Shown piece by piece: positions 7,902 through 14,487 of a DNA stretch of 27,948 nt. The stretch's first letter is position 1; every line of letters begins with the position of its first letter. Location: the IMG/VR virus record IMGVR_UViG_3300024511_000002, positions 1 to 27,948 of that record. One strand, 5' to 3'. This stretch comes from a virus. The position numbers and the translations under genes were made by a program. The notes under the pieces were generated by a model that saw only the letters and a program-made list of their open reading frames with translations, was not told the DNA's origin and did no database searches.

Positions 7902-8267
7902 ATGGATGACTGCCTGAATCAGCTCCTGCACTTCGAGACGCAGACTCGCCTCTTGCACTGGCAGACGACGAGCTTCGCCGCGCACACAGCCTACGGCAAG
8001 CTCTACGACGCGCTCTCGGATTTCACCGATAGTTTCGTCGAGACCGTGCAAGGCCGCGACGGGACGACGCGCCTCAAGATCGACGGCCCGATTGCGGTAG
8101 CCAACCTGACCGACGCCGACGCCATGACCTTCATCGGCGAGCTCGTCGAGTGGCTGGTCGGCCTGAGCGACTACCTGACCGAGGCCGAGGATTCGGCGCT
8201 GCTCAACATGCGCGACGAGGCGCTGGGCGCCGCAATCCACACCCGCTACCTGCTCACGCTCCGCTGA
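7902..8267 (+). CDS. Dps/ferritin-like small phage protein (121 aa)
   Basis: The protein is helical and opens with LLHFETQTRLLHWQTTSFAA, closely resembling the first helix of Dps proteins. The Dps di-iron ligands are spaced H-x11-H-x14-D-x3-E; here His19, His28, Asp43 and Glu47 give H-x8-H-x14-D-x3-E, so the last two intervals are identical. The second half (LTDADAMTFIGELVEWLVGL) supplies further helices, but the protein is shorter than the usual 160-170 residue Dps. I believe related short proteins are filed as DUF5856 in phages and large viruses, from memory. One base separates it from the holin stop. Placement inside a lysis cassette is odd. Iron binding or DNA protection is inference only. 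Confidence 0.6.
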   Translation: MDDCLNQLLHFETQTRLLHWQTTSFAAHTAYGKLYDALSDFTDSFVETVQGRDGTTRLKIDGPIAVANLTDADAMTFIGELVEWLVGLSDYLTEAEDSALLNMRDEALGAAIHTRYLLTLR

Positions 8268-8274
8268 GGTTGAT

Positions 8275-8928
8275 ATGAGCGCAGAAGCCTACAACGCGCA
8301 ACAGATGGCGGCCGGCAAGCTCACGCAGGCCATGGTCGATGCCGCAAATGCGGCCGGCGGCATGGTGGCCGTGCAGAAGCGTTACGGCCTGACCGCAGAC
8401 GGCCTCGCCGGGGCAAAGACACAAGCGGTCCTTGCGGCGCTGGTCGCTGGCAAGACGCCGATCCCGCACGGGACGTCGGGCCTCAAGGCGGTGTATGGCG
8501 ACTTCGGCTACACCGAGGGCGAGGGCGGCCGAATCAATATCGACCAGGCGTGGGTAGCGGCCAACATCGTCTCGCAGAAGCTGCACACCGGTCAGAGCGT
8601 GCGCCTTCACAAGCTCGTGGCCGCCGAATTCGCCGAGCTGTTCGCCGAGGCTTGCAAGTGCAGCGGCTACACGCCGTCGAGCGTGCAGACCTTCGTCCCG
8701 CGCCACACACTGTGGAATCCCGCGAAGTCGCTCTCGCTTCACTCGTGGGGCGTCGCCATCGACTTCAGCCCGAGCGAAAACACTATGGGCGGAACAGACG
8801 GCAAGGGCGGCCCCTCAAAGCTGCGGCAGTTCAAGCCCTTCGTCGACGTGTTCAAGGCCGCTGGCTGGACGTGGGGCGGCGATTGGGACATGAAGGATGA
8901 CATGCACTTTCAAAGGGCCTACTCATGA
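8275..8928 (+). CDS. Endolysin, M15-family peptidase with N-terminal PG-binding-like segment (217 aa)
   Basis: Zinc peptidase of the D-Ala-D-Ala carboxypeptidase/VanY class (M15), expected to cut peptide cross-links of the host wall. The zinc ligands are visible as SLHSWGVAIDF (His156 and Asp163) and DDMHFQ (His211), with a GGDWD motif just before the last. Residues 30-55 (VAVQKRYGLTADGLAGAKTQ) resemble a peptidoglycan-binding domain helix pair. No signal peptide or SAR segment, so release depends on the holin. GAGG five bases before the ATG sets the start. The stop overlaps the next gene (ATGA). Length agrees with M15 endolysins. Whether it cuts as an endopeptidase or a carboxypeptidase cannot be read from sequence. 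Confidence 0.88.
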   Translation: MSAEAYNAQQMAAGKLTQAMVDAANAAGGMVAVQKRYGLTADGLAGAKTQAVLAALVAGKTPIPHGTSGLKAVYGDFGYTEGEGGRINIDQAWVAANIVSQKLHTGQSVRLHKLVAAEFAELFAEACKCSGYTPSSVQTFVPRHTLWNPAKSLSLHSWGVAIDFSPSENTMGGTDGKGGPSKLRQFKPFVDVFKAAGWTWGGDWDMKDDMHFQRAYS

Positions 8929-9104
8929 CGCGCGCGCTTCTGCTTTTTGCCGTGCTGGCCACGGCTTGCGGCCCGGTCCAGTGTGGCCAAGTCGCGATCG
9001 ACATCCTGCCGCTCGCCAACAAGCCCAAGCCCGCCGGCAAGGTCGTCATCAAGTGCGACGGCCGCAAGCTCACCGAGATCAACGCGCGCGAGGCCGTGCA
9101 ATGA
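8925..9104 (+). CDS. Second small lipoprotein (59 aa)
   Basis: Starts MTRALLLFAVLATACG: a short signal peptide with a lipobox-like ATAC ending at Cys15 and Gly after it. The -3 residue is Ala rather than Leu, so the lipobox is acceptable but not ideal. The mature region has two more cysteines (VQCGQ and IKCDG) and is only mildly proline-containing, unlike typical Rz1. It overlaps the endolysin stop and the next start (ATGA at 9101), so it belongs to the lysis operon. It could be an o-spanin paired with the coiled-coil protein two genes downstream, or a superinfection-exclusion or other envelope lipoprotein. I do not recognise a family. Confidence 0.6.
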   Translation: MTRALLLFAVLATACGPVQCGQVAIDILPLANKPKPAGKVVIKCDGRKLTEINAREAVQ

Positions 9105-9334
9105 CGCTCGAGCACTTCCAAATGCACTGGATGACGTCGAGCTCGAGGACGGCGCTTCTCGACGCGCTGCACGCCGAAATGACCAAGCGCCTGACTGCGG
9201 CGCTGCACGGTATGCCAGTCGCAGGCCTCGCGGCCGAGCTGGCCACCGCGGCGCTGATGGCCGTCGACGAGCAGCTCGCCAAGCCTATCCAGATCGAGGC
9301 CGGCACGGTCACGATTCGCGACCATCGAGGTTGA
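9101..9334 (+). CDS. Hypothetical protein in lysis operon (77 aa)
   Basis: No family recognised. The product is a small, mainly helical, soluble-looking protein: an N-terminal stretch with two His and Trp (EHFQMHWMTSSS), then an alanine/leucine-rich helix (TALLDALHAEMTKRLTAALH) and a second one (GLAAELATAALMAVDEQLA), ending in a short beta-like tail (IQIEAGTVTIRD). No membrane segment of normal length. The ATG overlaps the stop of the upstream lipoprotein, and a Shine-Dalgarno for the next gene is embedded in its last codons, so it is clearly translated with its neighbours. In this frame the DNA stays open upstream to 8897, but that part is endolysin sequence. Confidence 0.55.
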   Translation: MTLEHFQMHWMTSSSRTALLDALHAEMTKRLTAALHGMPVAGLAAELATAALMAVDEQLAKPIQIEAGTVTIRDHRG

Positions 9335-9336
9335 TC

Positions 9337-9831
9337 ATGCTACCGCTCGCCCAACTCCCCGAGGTCTCGACCGCCGTCGCCGCTGCCAACGACAGCGGCA
9401 TCGACGTCAACGCTTTGGCCAAGGGCGCCAACGGCAATCCGGTCATGTTGCTGGCCATGGCGGCGGTCGCGCTGCTCGGCGGCAAGAAGGTGTGGGAGAT
9501 CCTCGAAAAGCGGCAGAAGGCCGCGCACGAGGAAAAGATGGCGCAGATCGACGCCGGCAAGTCGATGCACGCCGAGTGCCAGGCCAAGCAGTCGCAGTTG
9601 GCCGAGCAGGTGCAGGCGATGGCGCGCGTGGTGCAGGGCCTCGAGGAGCGGGCCGCACAGGCCGAGCGTCGGGCCAGCGAGATCGTGCAGAAGGCCGAGG
9701 CCCGCGTCGGCGAGCTCGAGGGCAAGCTAGGCGGCATCCAGAAGCAGGCCGCCGCCGCCGAGGCCAAGGCCAAGAAGGCCGCGAAGGAAGCGAAGGCCAA
9801 GGCCGCTGGCGATGCCAAGTCTGCCCAGTGA
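9337..9831 (+). CDS. Membrane-anchored long coiled-coil protein, candidate i-spanin (164 aa)
   Basis: Residues 1-33 are polar, then comes a single hydrophobic segment at about 34-50 (NPVMLLAMAAVALLGG), and from residue 53 onward an unbroken charged helix rich in Lys, Glu, Gln and Ala (EILEKRQKAAHEEKMAQIDA to the end), a long coiled coil. This fits an inner-membrane spanin (Rz-like) better than the shorter protein at 7318, except that the membrane segment is not at the extreme N-terminus. GAGG six bases before the ATG supports the start. The stop falls inside the next gene, which starts 20 bases earlier. Function inferred from architecture and the nearby lipoprotein gene. Confidence 0.6.
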   Translation: MLPLAQLPEVSTAVAAANDSGIDVNALAKGANGNPVMLLAMAAVALLGGKKVWEILEKRQKAAHEEKMAQIDAGKSMHAECQAKQSQLAEQVQAMARVVQGLEERAAQAERRASEIVQKAEARVGELEGKLGGIQKQAAAAEAKAKKAAKEAKAKAAGDAKSAQ

Positions 9832-10501
9832 TCCGAGCTGCGTAGTCCGCGCCGGCGAGACGATCGAGGTCGTCGAGGACCACTGGCTGATGCCCGACGG
9901 CACGACGCGCGAGACGATCGCCGGCTGCGACATTTCGCCCGATGCCAATATGCTGATCATCGCCGAGGACGAGGACGACCCCGAGCCGAGGTATTCGCAA
10001 CCGTGCGTCCCGCTGGTGCCGGTGCCGGTCGATGTCTCGCCCGATGTCTCACCGACCGACGATAGCCTGTCGCCGCCGGACGCAATCGCGCCGGATGACC
10101 AGCACACAGCCACGGTCGCGATGCTGCCGACGCCCCCGCGGATACCGCCGGAATCGGCAACGCAGACGACGACCGTCGTGGTGGCTGTCGCCGCTGTCGG
10201 TGCTGCTAGCTGGCTCGGCGTCAAGGCCCTCGGCCAGTTGGCCAACGGCAGCAGCTCGAGCGCCAACCAGAACGGCGAGCAGCAGCGCAAAGAGGACGAG
10301 CGCAAAGAGCGCGAGCAGTGCGCGACCGCAAGCGACGGCATGGTCAACGACTTCCGAGCGCGCCTCGCCGACTTCAAGACGCGCCGCCTGTCGGAGGTCG
10401 GCGATCCGATTGAGCTGTGGCAACGCTGCGACCTCCTCGAGGCCCAGGCCGATCACCTAGCGCGATGGCTGCGGGCTCGCGCCAAGACTCGCCGCGCATA
10501 A
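9812..10501 (+). CDS. Hypothetical single-pass membrane protein (229 aa)
   Basis: Not recognised. N-terminal 100 residues are acidic and proline-rich with strand-like segments (CVVRAGETIEVVEDHWLMPD, NMLIIAEDEDDPEP) and several cysteines. One hydrophobic segment, TTTVVVAVAAVGAASWLGV, lies at about 118-136. The C-terminal 90 residues are strongly charged and helical (NGEQQRKEDERKEREQC, DDxx-poor, many Arg/Glu). The ATG lies 20 bases before the end of the preceding gene. It is the last plus-strand gene of the left arm, and its final 49 bases overlap the convergent lytic transglycosylase gene on the minus strand. A lysis-control or envelope role is possible but unsupported. Confidence 0.55.
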   Translation: MPSLPSDPSCVVRAGETIEVVEDHWLMPDGTTRETIAGCDISPDANMLIIAEDEDDPEPRYSQPCVPLVPVPVDVSPDVSPTDDSLSPPDAIAPDDQHTATVAMLPTPPRIPPESATQTTTVVVAVAAVGAASWLGVKALGQLANGSSSSANQNGEQQRKEDERKEREQCATASDGMVNDFRARLADFKTRRLSEVGDPIELWQRCDLLEAQADHLARWLRARAKTRRA

Positions 10502-10803
10502 CCTGCGCCGCACTTGCCGCGCACGCCAGCGTTGCCGCATCGATAGCCTGCCAATGCTCGCGACCAGTCGCCGCCACTCCTGCGATACCATTGAGCCAAC
10601 ATTCGCGCGCCCTCGGCCCGGTTGATCGATGGCAGGAATAGCGCCCACCGCGGCGCCAAGGCATAGCGCGGCTGCACCTGCATGACGCCGACGCAGCCCG
10701 ACCGCGACACGACGTCCCACCGGCCGCGACTCTCGACGTGCTCGACCGCCTCGAGCAGGCCGGGCGGCATGAATGCCAGAGCGGTGATATAGGCGGCGAT
10801 CAT
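10453..10803 (-). CDS. Small SLT-type lytic transglycosylase (116 aa)
   Basis: Lysozyme-like fold of the Slt70 C-terminal (SLT) family, which cleaves the glycan chain and leaves 1,6-anhydro ends. The family signature is visible: GLLEAVEHVESRGRWDVVSR with the probable catalytic Glu24, then GCVGVMQVQPRYA (SLT motif GxMQxxP) and ALAGYRCGNAG, equivalent to the AYNaG motif. The start ATG at 10803 overlaps the stop of the 42-aa gene (ATGA). N-terminal residues 1-14 are hydrophobic but too short for a clear signal peptide. It is the most distal gene of the minus-strand operon and its end overlaps the plus-strand gene ending at 10501. The fold call is good; expression in an early-type unit is unusual for a lysis enzyme, so an entry or wall-remodelling role is possible. 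Confidence 0.7.
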   Translation of the reverse strand: MIAAYITALAFMPPGLLEAVEHVESRGRWDVVSRSGCVGVMQVQPRYALAPRWALFLPSINRAEGARMLAQWYRRSGGDWSRALAGYRCGNAGVRGKCGAGYARRVLARARSHRAR

Positions 10804-10928
10804 TTCTTGCCGTACATGAGCTGGCCGCAGTGACGGCAGCGCCAGAACACACGGCCGTCGATGGCGACCGCAAGGCCAAAGTCGTGCAGCCCGAGGCGGC
10901 AGCGCAACCGGCGAATCCACGTCACCAT
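10800..10928 (-). CDS. Zinc-ribbon microprotein (42 aa)
   Basis: Short gene with a clear GGAGG seven bases before its ATG (minus strand) and 4-base overlap with the transglycosylase gene downstream. The product carries CRLGLHDF near the N-terminus and WRCRHCGQLMYGKK at the C-terminus: Cys10, His15, Cys31 and Cys34 are suited to bind one zinc. The layout resembles small phage zinc proteins of the DUF1660 type (CxLGxH ... CxxCG). Its start overlaps the methyltransferase stop by seven bases. Function unknown; many phage microproteins of this build bind host proteins, but nothing in the sequence shows this. Confidence 0.55.
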   Translation of the reverse strand: MVTWIRRLRCRLGLHDFGLAVAIDGRVFWRCRHCGQLMYGKK

Positions 10929-11737
10929 GGGAGATCCTCCCCTTCGTAAGCACTGCCGGTCCGCGTGGTTGCCCCCACAAAAGAAGCACCGGCAGGCTCC
11001 GCCACCGTGGCGGAACTGATAAGGTCGAGCTGCACGGCTGGCGCGCGCTCATCGAATAGTGGCCGCACCGGGATGCGGGCGGTCGTCACCCGGTCGATGG
11101 CTTTGGCGTGCGTCGTGGCGTCGAGCTCTGCGCCGATGGCCTGTCGGCCTTCCCACAGTGCGGCCAGCAGCGTCGTGCCACCGCCGGCGCATGGGTCGCA
11201 GACGACATCCCCCGGTCGGCTGTAGTCTCGGACGATGGCGCGCATCAGGTCGAGCGGCTTGGCGCCAGCCACTGCGCCGTGCTTTTCGCAATGCGACCAG
11301 TAGGCGCCAGGCAAGCAGCCCCAAGTGGCGTAGGTGCGATTGCGGGGCCTCGCGACCAGCAACCACACTGTCCAGCTCGACGGGCCGTCGCCGACCAGCC
11401 GGGGCCGCGGCTGGATGATGGGTATTGGCGCAAAGGAATACAGGCCGGCGGCGGCGTAAGCCTCCTGATATGCCGGCGCCAGGTCGTGTGACGTCATCGC
11501 GCAGATCCAGCCGGTGCAGTGCTCGGCGGCCCACGAGACGAAATCGCCGACATCCCATGGCGTCCAATGCGTGTAGTCGATGGCCGTGCGCGTTGCCTGT
11601 CCCGTGACCGTCCGTACCTGCTTCTCGCCGGCGTTCCAGCCCTGGTGCGTGCCAGCACCATACGGCGGATCCGTGATAATGGCGTGGCAGCGGAAGCCGG
11701 GCCGGAAGGCGTCGCGGTAGTGGCCGCGGGTGATCAT
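10922..11737 (-). CDS. Amino-DNA methyltransferase, beta class, DPPY type (271 aa)
   Basis: S-adenosylmethionine-dependent DNA methyltransferase, probably N6-adenine. Motif IV (AIITDPPYGAGTH) lies near residue 20, and motif I (DVVCDPCAGGGTTLLAALWE) near 190, so the order is the beta class. No large target-recognition domain is seen between them, only about 150 residues with several Trp and Tyr. The ATG at 11737 overlaps the stop of the upstream gene (ATGA). No restriction endonuclease gene is adjacent, so this is an orphan enzyme, most simply protecting phage DNA or altering regulation. The target sequence cannot be read. An N4-cytosine enzyme is the less likely alternative, given DPPY rather than SPPY. 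Confidence 0.85.
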   Translation of the reverse strand: MITRGHYRDAFRPGFRCHAIITDPPYGAGTHQGWNAGEKQVRTVTGQATRTAIDYTHWTPWDVGDFVSWAAEHCTGWICAMTSHDLAPAYQEAYAAAGLYSFAPIPIIQPRPRLVGDGPSSWTVWLLVARPRNRTYATWGCLPGAYWSHCEKHGAVAGAKPLDLMRAIVRDYSRPGDVVCDPCAGGGTTLLAALWEGRQAIGAELDATTHAKAIDRVTTARIPVRPLFDERAPAVQLDLISSATVAEPAGASFVGATTRTGSAYEGEDLPW

Positions 11738-12153
11738 CGGGCAGCCTCAAGGGCTTTGATCAAGACCTTCGCTGCTCCTGTGTCGGCGAAGTGATCATCA
11801 GGCAGATATGCGCCATCGATCTCGCAACTCAGCGACCACATGCCACGGTCGAGATATGTCAGACACATACGTCCATGGCCCTCATTTCCCCAAAGTTCCG
11901 TCACCAATTCCGAAAGGCATCCAATAGTCGCAGGATCGCTCAACAAAGGAACGACGCCAATTGGCTCATCCAATAGGACTTCCTCGGCTAAACAATCCCA
12001 CCAAAGGCCATGCCCGACATAACGAGCGGCTCCATCTCGCGTAAGACCAAGCATCCCAGGCATCCACCGCCAGTATTTGCACGCCACAGCTCGTCGACCA
12101 AGATCCAAATCTGCAAACACCTGCGGGATCAAATCAGCAAATTTCGTCATCAT
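11734..12153 (-). CDS. Conserved phage protein, paralogue of 15613-16032 (139 aa)
   Basis: Function unknown. The protein shares with the gene at 15613-16032 the blocks RRAVACKYWRWMPGM (15613 copy: RRAVACKHWRWMPGM), LSDPATIGCLSELVTELW (copy: LSDPATLGCLLALVREAW) and the C-terminal ALEAA; both products are 139 residues. I recall this RAVAC-WRWMPGM family as frequent in phages without known role. The DNA here, about 11760-12150, is visibly less G+C-rich than its neighbours, whereas the second copy matches the surroundings better, so the two copies have different histories. Two in-frame ATG codons (12153, 12150) overlap the stop of the upstream gene. No membrane segment. Confidence 0.7.
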   Translation of the reverse strand: MMTKFADLIPQVFADLDLGRRAVACKYWRWMPGMLGLTRDGAARYVGHGLWWDCLAEEVLLDEPIGVVPLLSDPATIGCLSELVTELWGNEGHGRMCLTYLDRGMWSLSCEIDGAYLPDDHFADTGAAKVLIKALEAAR

Positions 12154-12740
12154 CTCGACCTCTCAGATCGGGCGAGCTTGCGGGTACCCTTGGGGCCTCG
12201 CTCGCGGATTTCATTCCCGGCGACGTAGACGTTGCGGCCGAGCTGGCGCAGGACCGTCGCCTGACACTCGCGGCACCAGTTCGGCGCCAGCGGTCGGCCA
12301 AAGTCGGCCTGCTCGCGGATCCGCTTGCCGCACAGGCTAGTGGCGGCGGTGGCCCAAGCGTGCGCGACCAGGCGTTGCACGGCGGCCCACACGATGCCCT
12401 CGACGGCCGGGACCGGGCACACGTCGAGCGGTCGACTGTCGGGCCTGACCTCGACCACCATGGCCAGCGTCGGCAGGTTGCGCGCTTGTCCCTCGGCGAT
12501 GGCCCACGCAGCGCCCGGCGCTTGTGCGATGAGGCGCTCGCGCTCGGCCTGCTCTCGAATGCGCTGGTCTCGCATGGCGATCAACACGTTGGTCTCCGCG
12601 GTGGGCGGCGGCGGCATCCCGTCGGGAAGCTCGGCGCAAATCGGACATCGACGACTGCGGCAGATTCGGCTTCGGGCGGTGGCATGGAGCCGGGCGATCA
12701 CCAGTTCGGAAAACTCACGATCGCTCACGGCCCCAGCCAT
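12150..12740 (-). CDS. Hypothetical zinc-binding protein (196 aa)
   Basis: Not recognised. Two cysteine groups are visible: RRCPICAELPDG near residue 30 and SLCGKRIREQADFGRPLAPN WCREC near 140-160, with a long charged helix between them (AMRDQRIREQAERERLIAQA). The pattern suggests two zinc knuckles or one zinc site built from distant pairs. GGAGG six bases before the ATG at 12740 sets the start. It lies directly downstream of the RecT gene with a 12-base gap and is followed, with a 4-base overlap, by the paralogue gene. A role in nucleic-acid handling is suggested only by position and zinc residues. Confidence 0.55.
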   Translation of the reverse strand: MAGAVSDREFSELVIARLHATARSRICRSRRCPICAELPDGMPPPPTAETNVLIAMRDQRIREQAERERLIAQAPGAAWAIAEGQARNLPTLAMVVEVRPDSRPLDVCPVPAVEGIVWAAVQRLVAHAWATAATSLCGKRIREQADFGRPLAPNWCRECQATVLRQLGRNVYVAGNEIRERGPKGTRKLARSERSR

Positions 12741-12752
12741 CCACGCCCTCCG

Positions 12753-13553
12753 CTAACCCTCGACGGCGACAGCTTGTCCCGTTGTCGCCTCGACGTCAAC
12801 GAACTGGCGCGCGGCGAGGAACTGCGACCACCGCTCGGCGCCGTTGCCGTCGAGCCACCGCGTGAGCGACTGGCGCGCCTCGTGCGTCATCGCCGACGGC
12901 CGTGGCTTGCCCAAGCTCGAGCAGAAGTCGGCGACCGTCTCGTAGTCCCAGCCCCGGCCGTGGAGGTAGGCGCAGAAGCCAGCCCGGTCGCGCTCCCACG
13001 ACTCGTGATGCTCGGTCGGAATCGGCGCAGCCACCGGCGGGGCCACGACGGCCACCGGAGCTCCTTCCTCGTCGACCGACGCACCGAGCTCCTCGGGCGT
13101 GTAGATCACCCCGTGCAAGGCCTCGGAGCAGGCCATGCGCGCGACCTCGGTGATCGCACGGCTGCGAAGCATGGCGGCGGGATACTGCTTCCACACCGAC
13201 TTGCCGGTGAGGTTGGCAGCCCGCGCCCGGTCCAGCGTCCACACGACGTGGAACCCGTCGAACTCTGGATCGTCGCAGCGGATAATCTGGGCGTGCGCCT
13301 CGCGGTCGTCGCCCCACACGCGCAGCTTGTGGCCAGCTCGACGAACAAGCGCGGCGATGAGGTCGGCCGACGCGGTCGGCTTGCCATCGATAACGTGGAT
13401 GCCGGTTACCGCGGTCATGGTCGGCACGCGGATTGCCTCGGCGTACTCAATGGCCCAGATCAGGTTTGACGGCTGCCGCTGGTACTGCTTGGGCAGCATC
13501 GAGCTATCAGCGAGAGTGCGCGCGAGCGCGAGCTTGTCAGAGGTGCTGGTCAT
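12753..13553 (-). CDS. recT: RecT-family single-strand annealing protein (266 aa)
   Basis: ATP-independent annealase that coats single strands made by the exonuclease and pairs them with complementary DNA. The RecT pattern is clear: LPKQYQRQPSNLIWAIEYAE, then IHVIDGKPTASADLIAALVR, GHKLRVWGD, CDDPEF, and KSVWKQYPAAMLRSRAITEV followed by ARMACSEALHGVIYTPEELG. The C-terminal 90 residues are variable and contain a region resembling a binding tail (ESWERDRAGFCAYLHGRGWD). AGGAG seven bases before the ATG; the leader before it carries the GGCCGCGCAACGG / GGAGACAG block shared with two other sites. Directly follows the RecE-like exonuclease gene, the usual pairing. Confidence 0.88.
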   Translation of the reverse strand: MTSTSDKLALARTLADSSMLPKQYQRQPSNLIWAIEYAEAIRVPTMTAVTGIHVIDGKPTASADLIAALVRRAGHKLRVWGDDREAHAQIIRCDDPEFDGFHVVWTLDRARAANLTGKSVWKQYPAAMLRSRAITEVARMACSEALHGVIYTPEELGASVDEEGAPVAVVAPPVAAPIPTEHHESWERDRAGFCAYLHGRGWDYETVADFCSSLGKPRPSAMTHEARQSLTRWLDGNGAERWSQFLAARQFVDVEATTGQAVAVEG

Positions 13554-13556
13554 GTT

Positions 13557-13585
13557 CTGTCTCCTGCGGCCGTTGCGCGGCCGTT
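13557..13585 (-). repeat. Shared leader block, copy B (before RecT gene)
   Basis: On the minus strand this reads AACGGCCGCGCAACGGCC, then GGAGACAG and the RecT start. CGGCC and GGCCG arms separated by GCGCAAC can form a 5-bp hairpin just before the Shine-Dalgarno. Similar blocks lie at 14769-14800 and 21679-21712. The stop codon of the RecE-like gene lies inside the block. Confidence 0.6.
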
Positions 13586-14336
13586 ATGCCCACCGGGGCG
13601 GTTGAAGCTTGCCGGACGTTGCGAGCCCCGGCCAGTCGTCGAACTCTACGCACGCAGCGTAGGTACGGATCGCACGATCCCACAGAGCGCGACCGCGCGC
13701 AACAAACTCGTCGCCGGCCTCCATCACGACGACGTCATGCGGCGCCGACGAGGTCACGAAAACAAACACCTTCGGCAGCTCGCGGCCGGTGAGGATGCGG
13801 CCGGCCTCGATATAGGCTGCCGCCGACACGTGATAGCCATACTGCCAGGCGGCACGCTGGATGCCGTCCTCGTCGTCGGCGCTGGTCGTCTTGAGGTCGA
13901 CGATGTGGGTGTCGGTGATGCAGTCGATCTTGGCCTTGAGCTGGGCGCCGTCGCGCTCCCACAACACTGGCTCCTCGAAACGCCCGCCGGTCATCAGGTC
14001 GCCGGCGCCGGACAGCTCCACCGCGCGGGCCATGGCGTGGACACGGTCCCAGTCGTCTCCGGTGACGGCGATGCGGCCGGCGTTGTCGGCGGCCCATTGC
14101 TCGGCCGCGGCCTTGCCTTCCTTGGTTCGACGGTCGAAGCCCGGCGATAGCGCGTACCGCTCGGCGAACACCTGCGGCTCGAGCACCAGCGCGTGAAACA
14201 TCGTGCCGAATTCCATCGCGGCGGTCGGCTTCACGGGGTGCTCGCGCTCCCAACGGTACCGGGCCGGCGACTTGAGCAAGGTCTTGGCGCCGCTGGCCGA
14301 GAGGCGCGGGAGGCCGTGGTAGGTGCGGTCGTCCAT
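13584..14336 (-). CDS. RecE-like exonuclease, PD-(D/E)XK family (250 aa)
   Basis: Probable 5'-3' double-strand exonuclease like the RecE C-terminal domain/exonuclease VIII, giving the single strands used by RecT. Visible family pattern: YHGLPRLSASGAKTLLKSPA at the N-terminus, then AMEFGTMFHALVLEPQVF, and the nuclease core AKIDCITDTHIVDLKTT, in which Asp of KIDC and Asp-x-Lys of VDLKTT form the PD-(D/E)XK site; AAWQYGYHVSAAAYIEAGR follows as usual. GGAGG six bases before the ATG at 14336 favours this start over a TTG two codons earlier. Size is typical for the isolated domain. It directly precedes recT in the transcript, 30 bases apart. Confidence 0.85.
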   Translation of the reverse strand: MDDRTYHGLPRLSASGAKTLLKSPARYRWEREHPVKPTAAMEFGTMFHALVLEPQVFAERYALSPGFDRRTKEGKAAAEQWAADNAGRIAVTGDDWDRVHAMARAVELSGAGDLMTGGRFEEPVLWERDGAQLKAKIDCITDTHIVDLKTTSADDEDGIQRAAWQYGYHVSAAAYIEAGRILTGRELPKVFVFVTSSAPHDVVVMEAGDEFVARGRALWDRAIRTYAACVEFDDWPGLATSGKLQPPRWA

Positions 14337-14338
14337 GA

Positions 14339-14485
14339 TCAACCTCCGATCAACAGGCAGAAGCCTACGATGACAGCCAACCCAACGATGACGGCCGCGG
14401 CGTTGATGATTTCGGCGACGAGTGACGCCTTGCGGGCGGCAGCTTCAGCGCGGCAGGTGATGCAGTAGCGCGGGTCGTGGCGCAT
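14339..14485 (-). CDS. Small membrane protein with CxxC (48 aa)
   Basis: Too short for most gene finders but well placed: its stop overlaps the region before the RecE-like start, and it begins two bases after the upstream gene ends. The product starts MRHDPRYCITCRAEAAARKA with a CxxC pair (Cys8, Cys11), followed by one hydrophobic helix, IINAAAVIVGLAVIVGFCLL, ending LIGG. The likely topology is a short cytoplasmic zinc- or redox-active head on a single membrane anchor. GGGGGAA upstream can serve as Shine-Dalgarno. Function unknown. The membrane segment is clear; that it is expressed is inferred from spacing. Confidence 0.5.
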   Translation of the reverse strand: MRHDPRYCITCRAEAAARKASLVAEIINAAAVIVGLAVIVGFCLLIGG

Positions 14486-14487
14486 GG

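Noticed and set aside
12360-13469. Long plus-strand open frame opposite RecT
   Set aside because: RecT is unmistakable on the minus strand; the plus frame has no recognisable domain and no proper start context.
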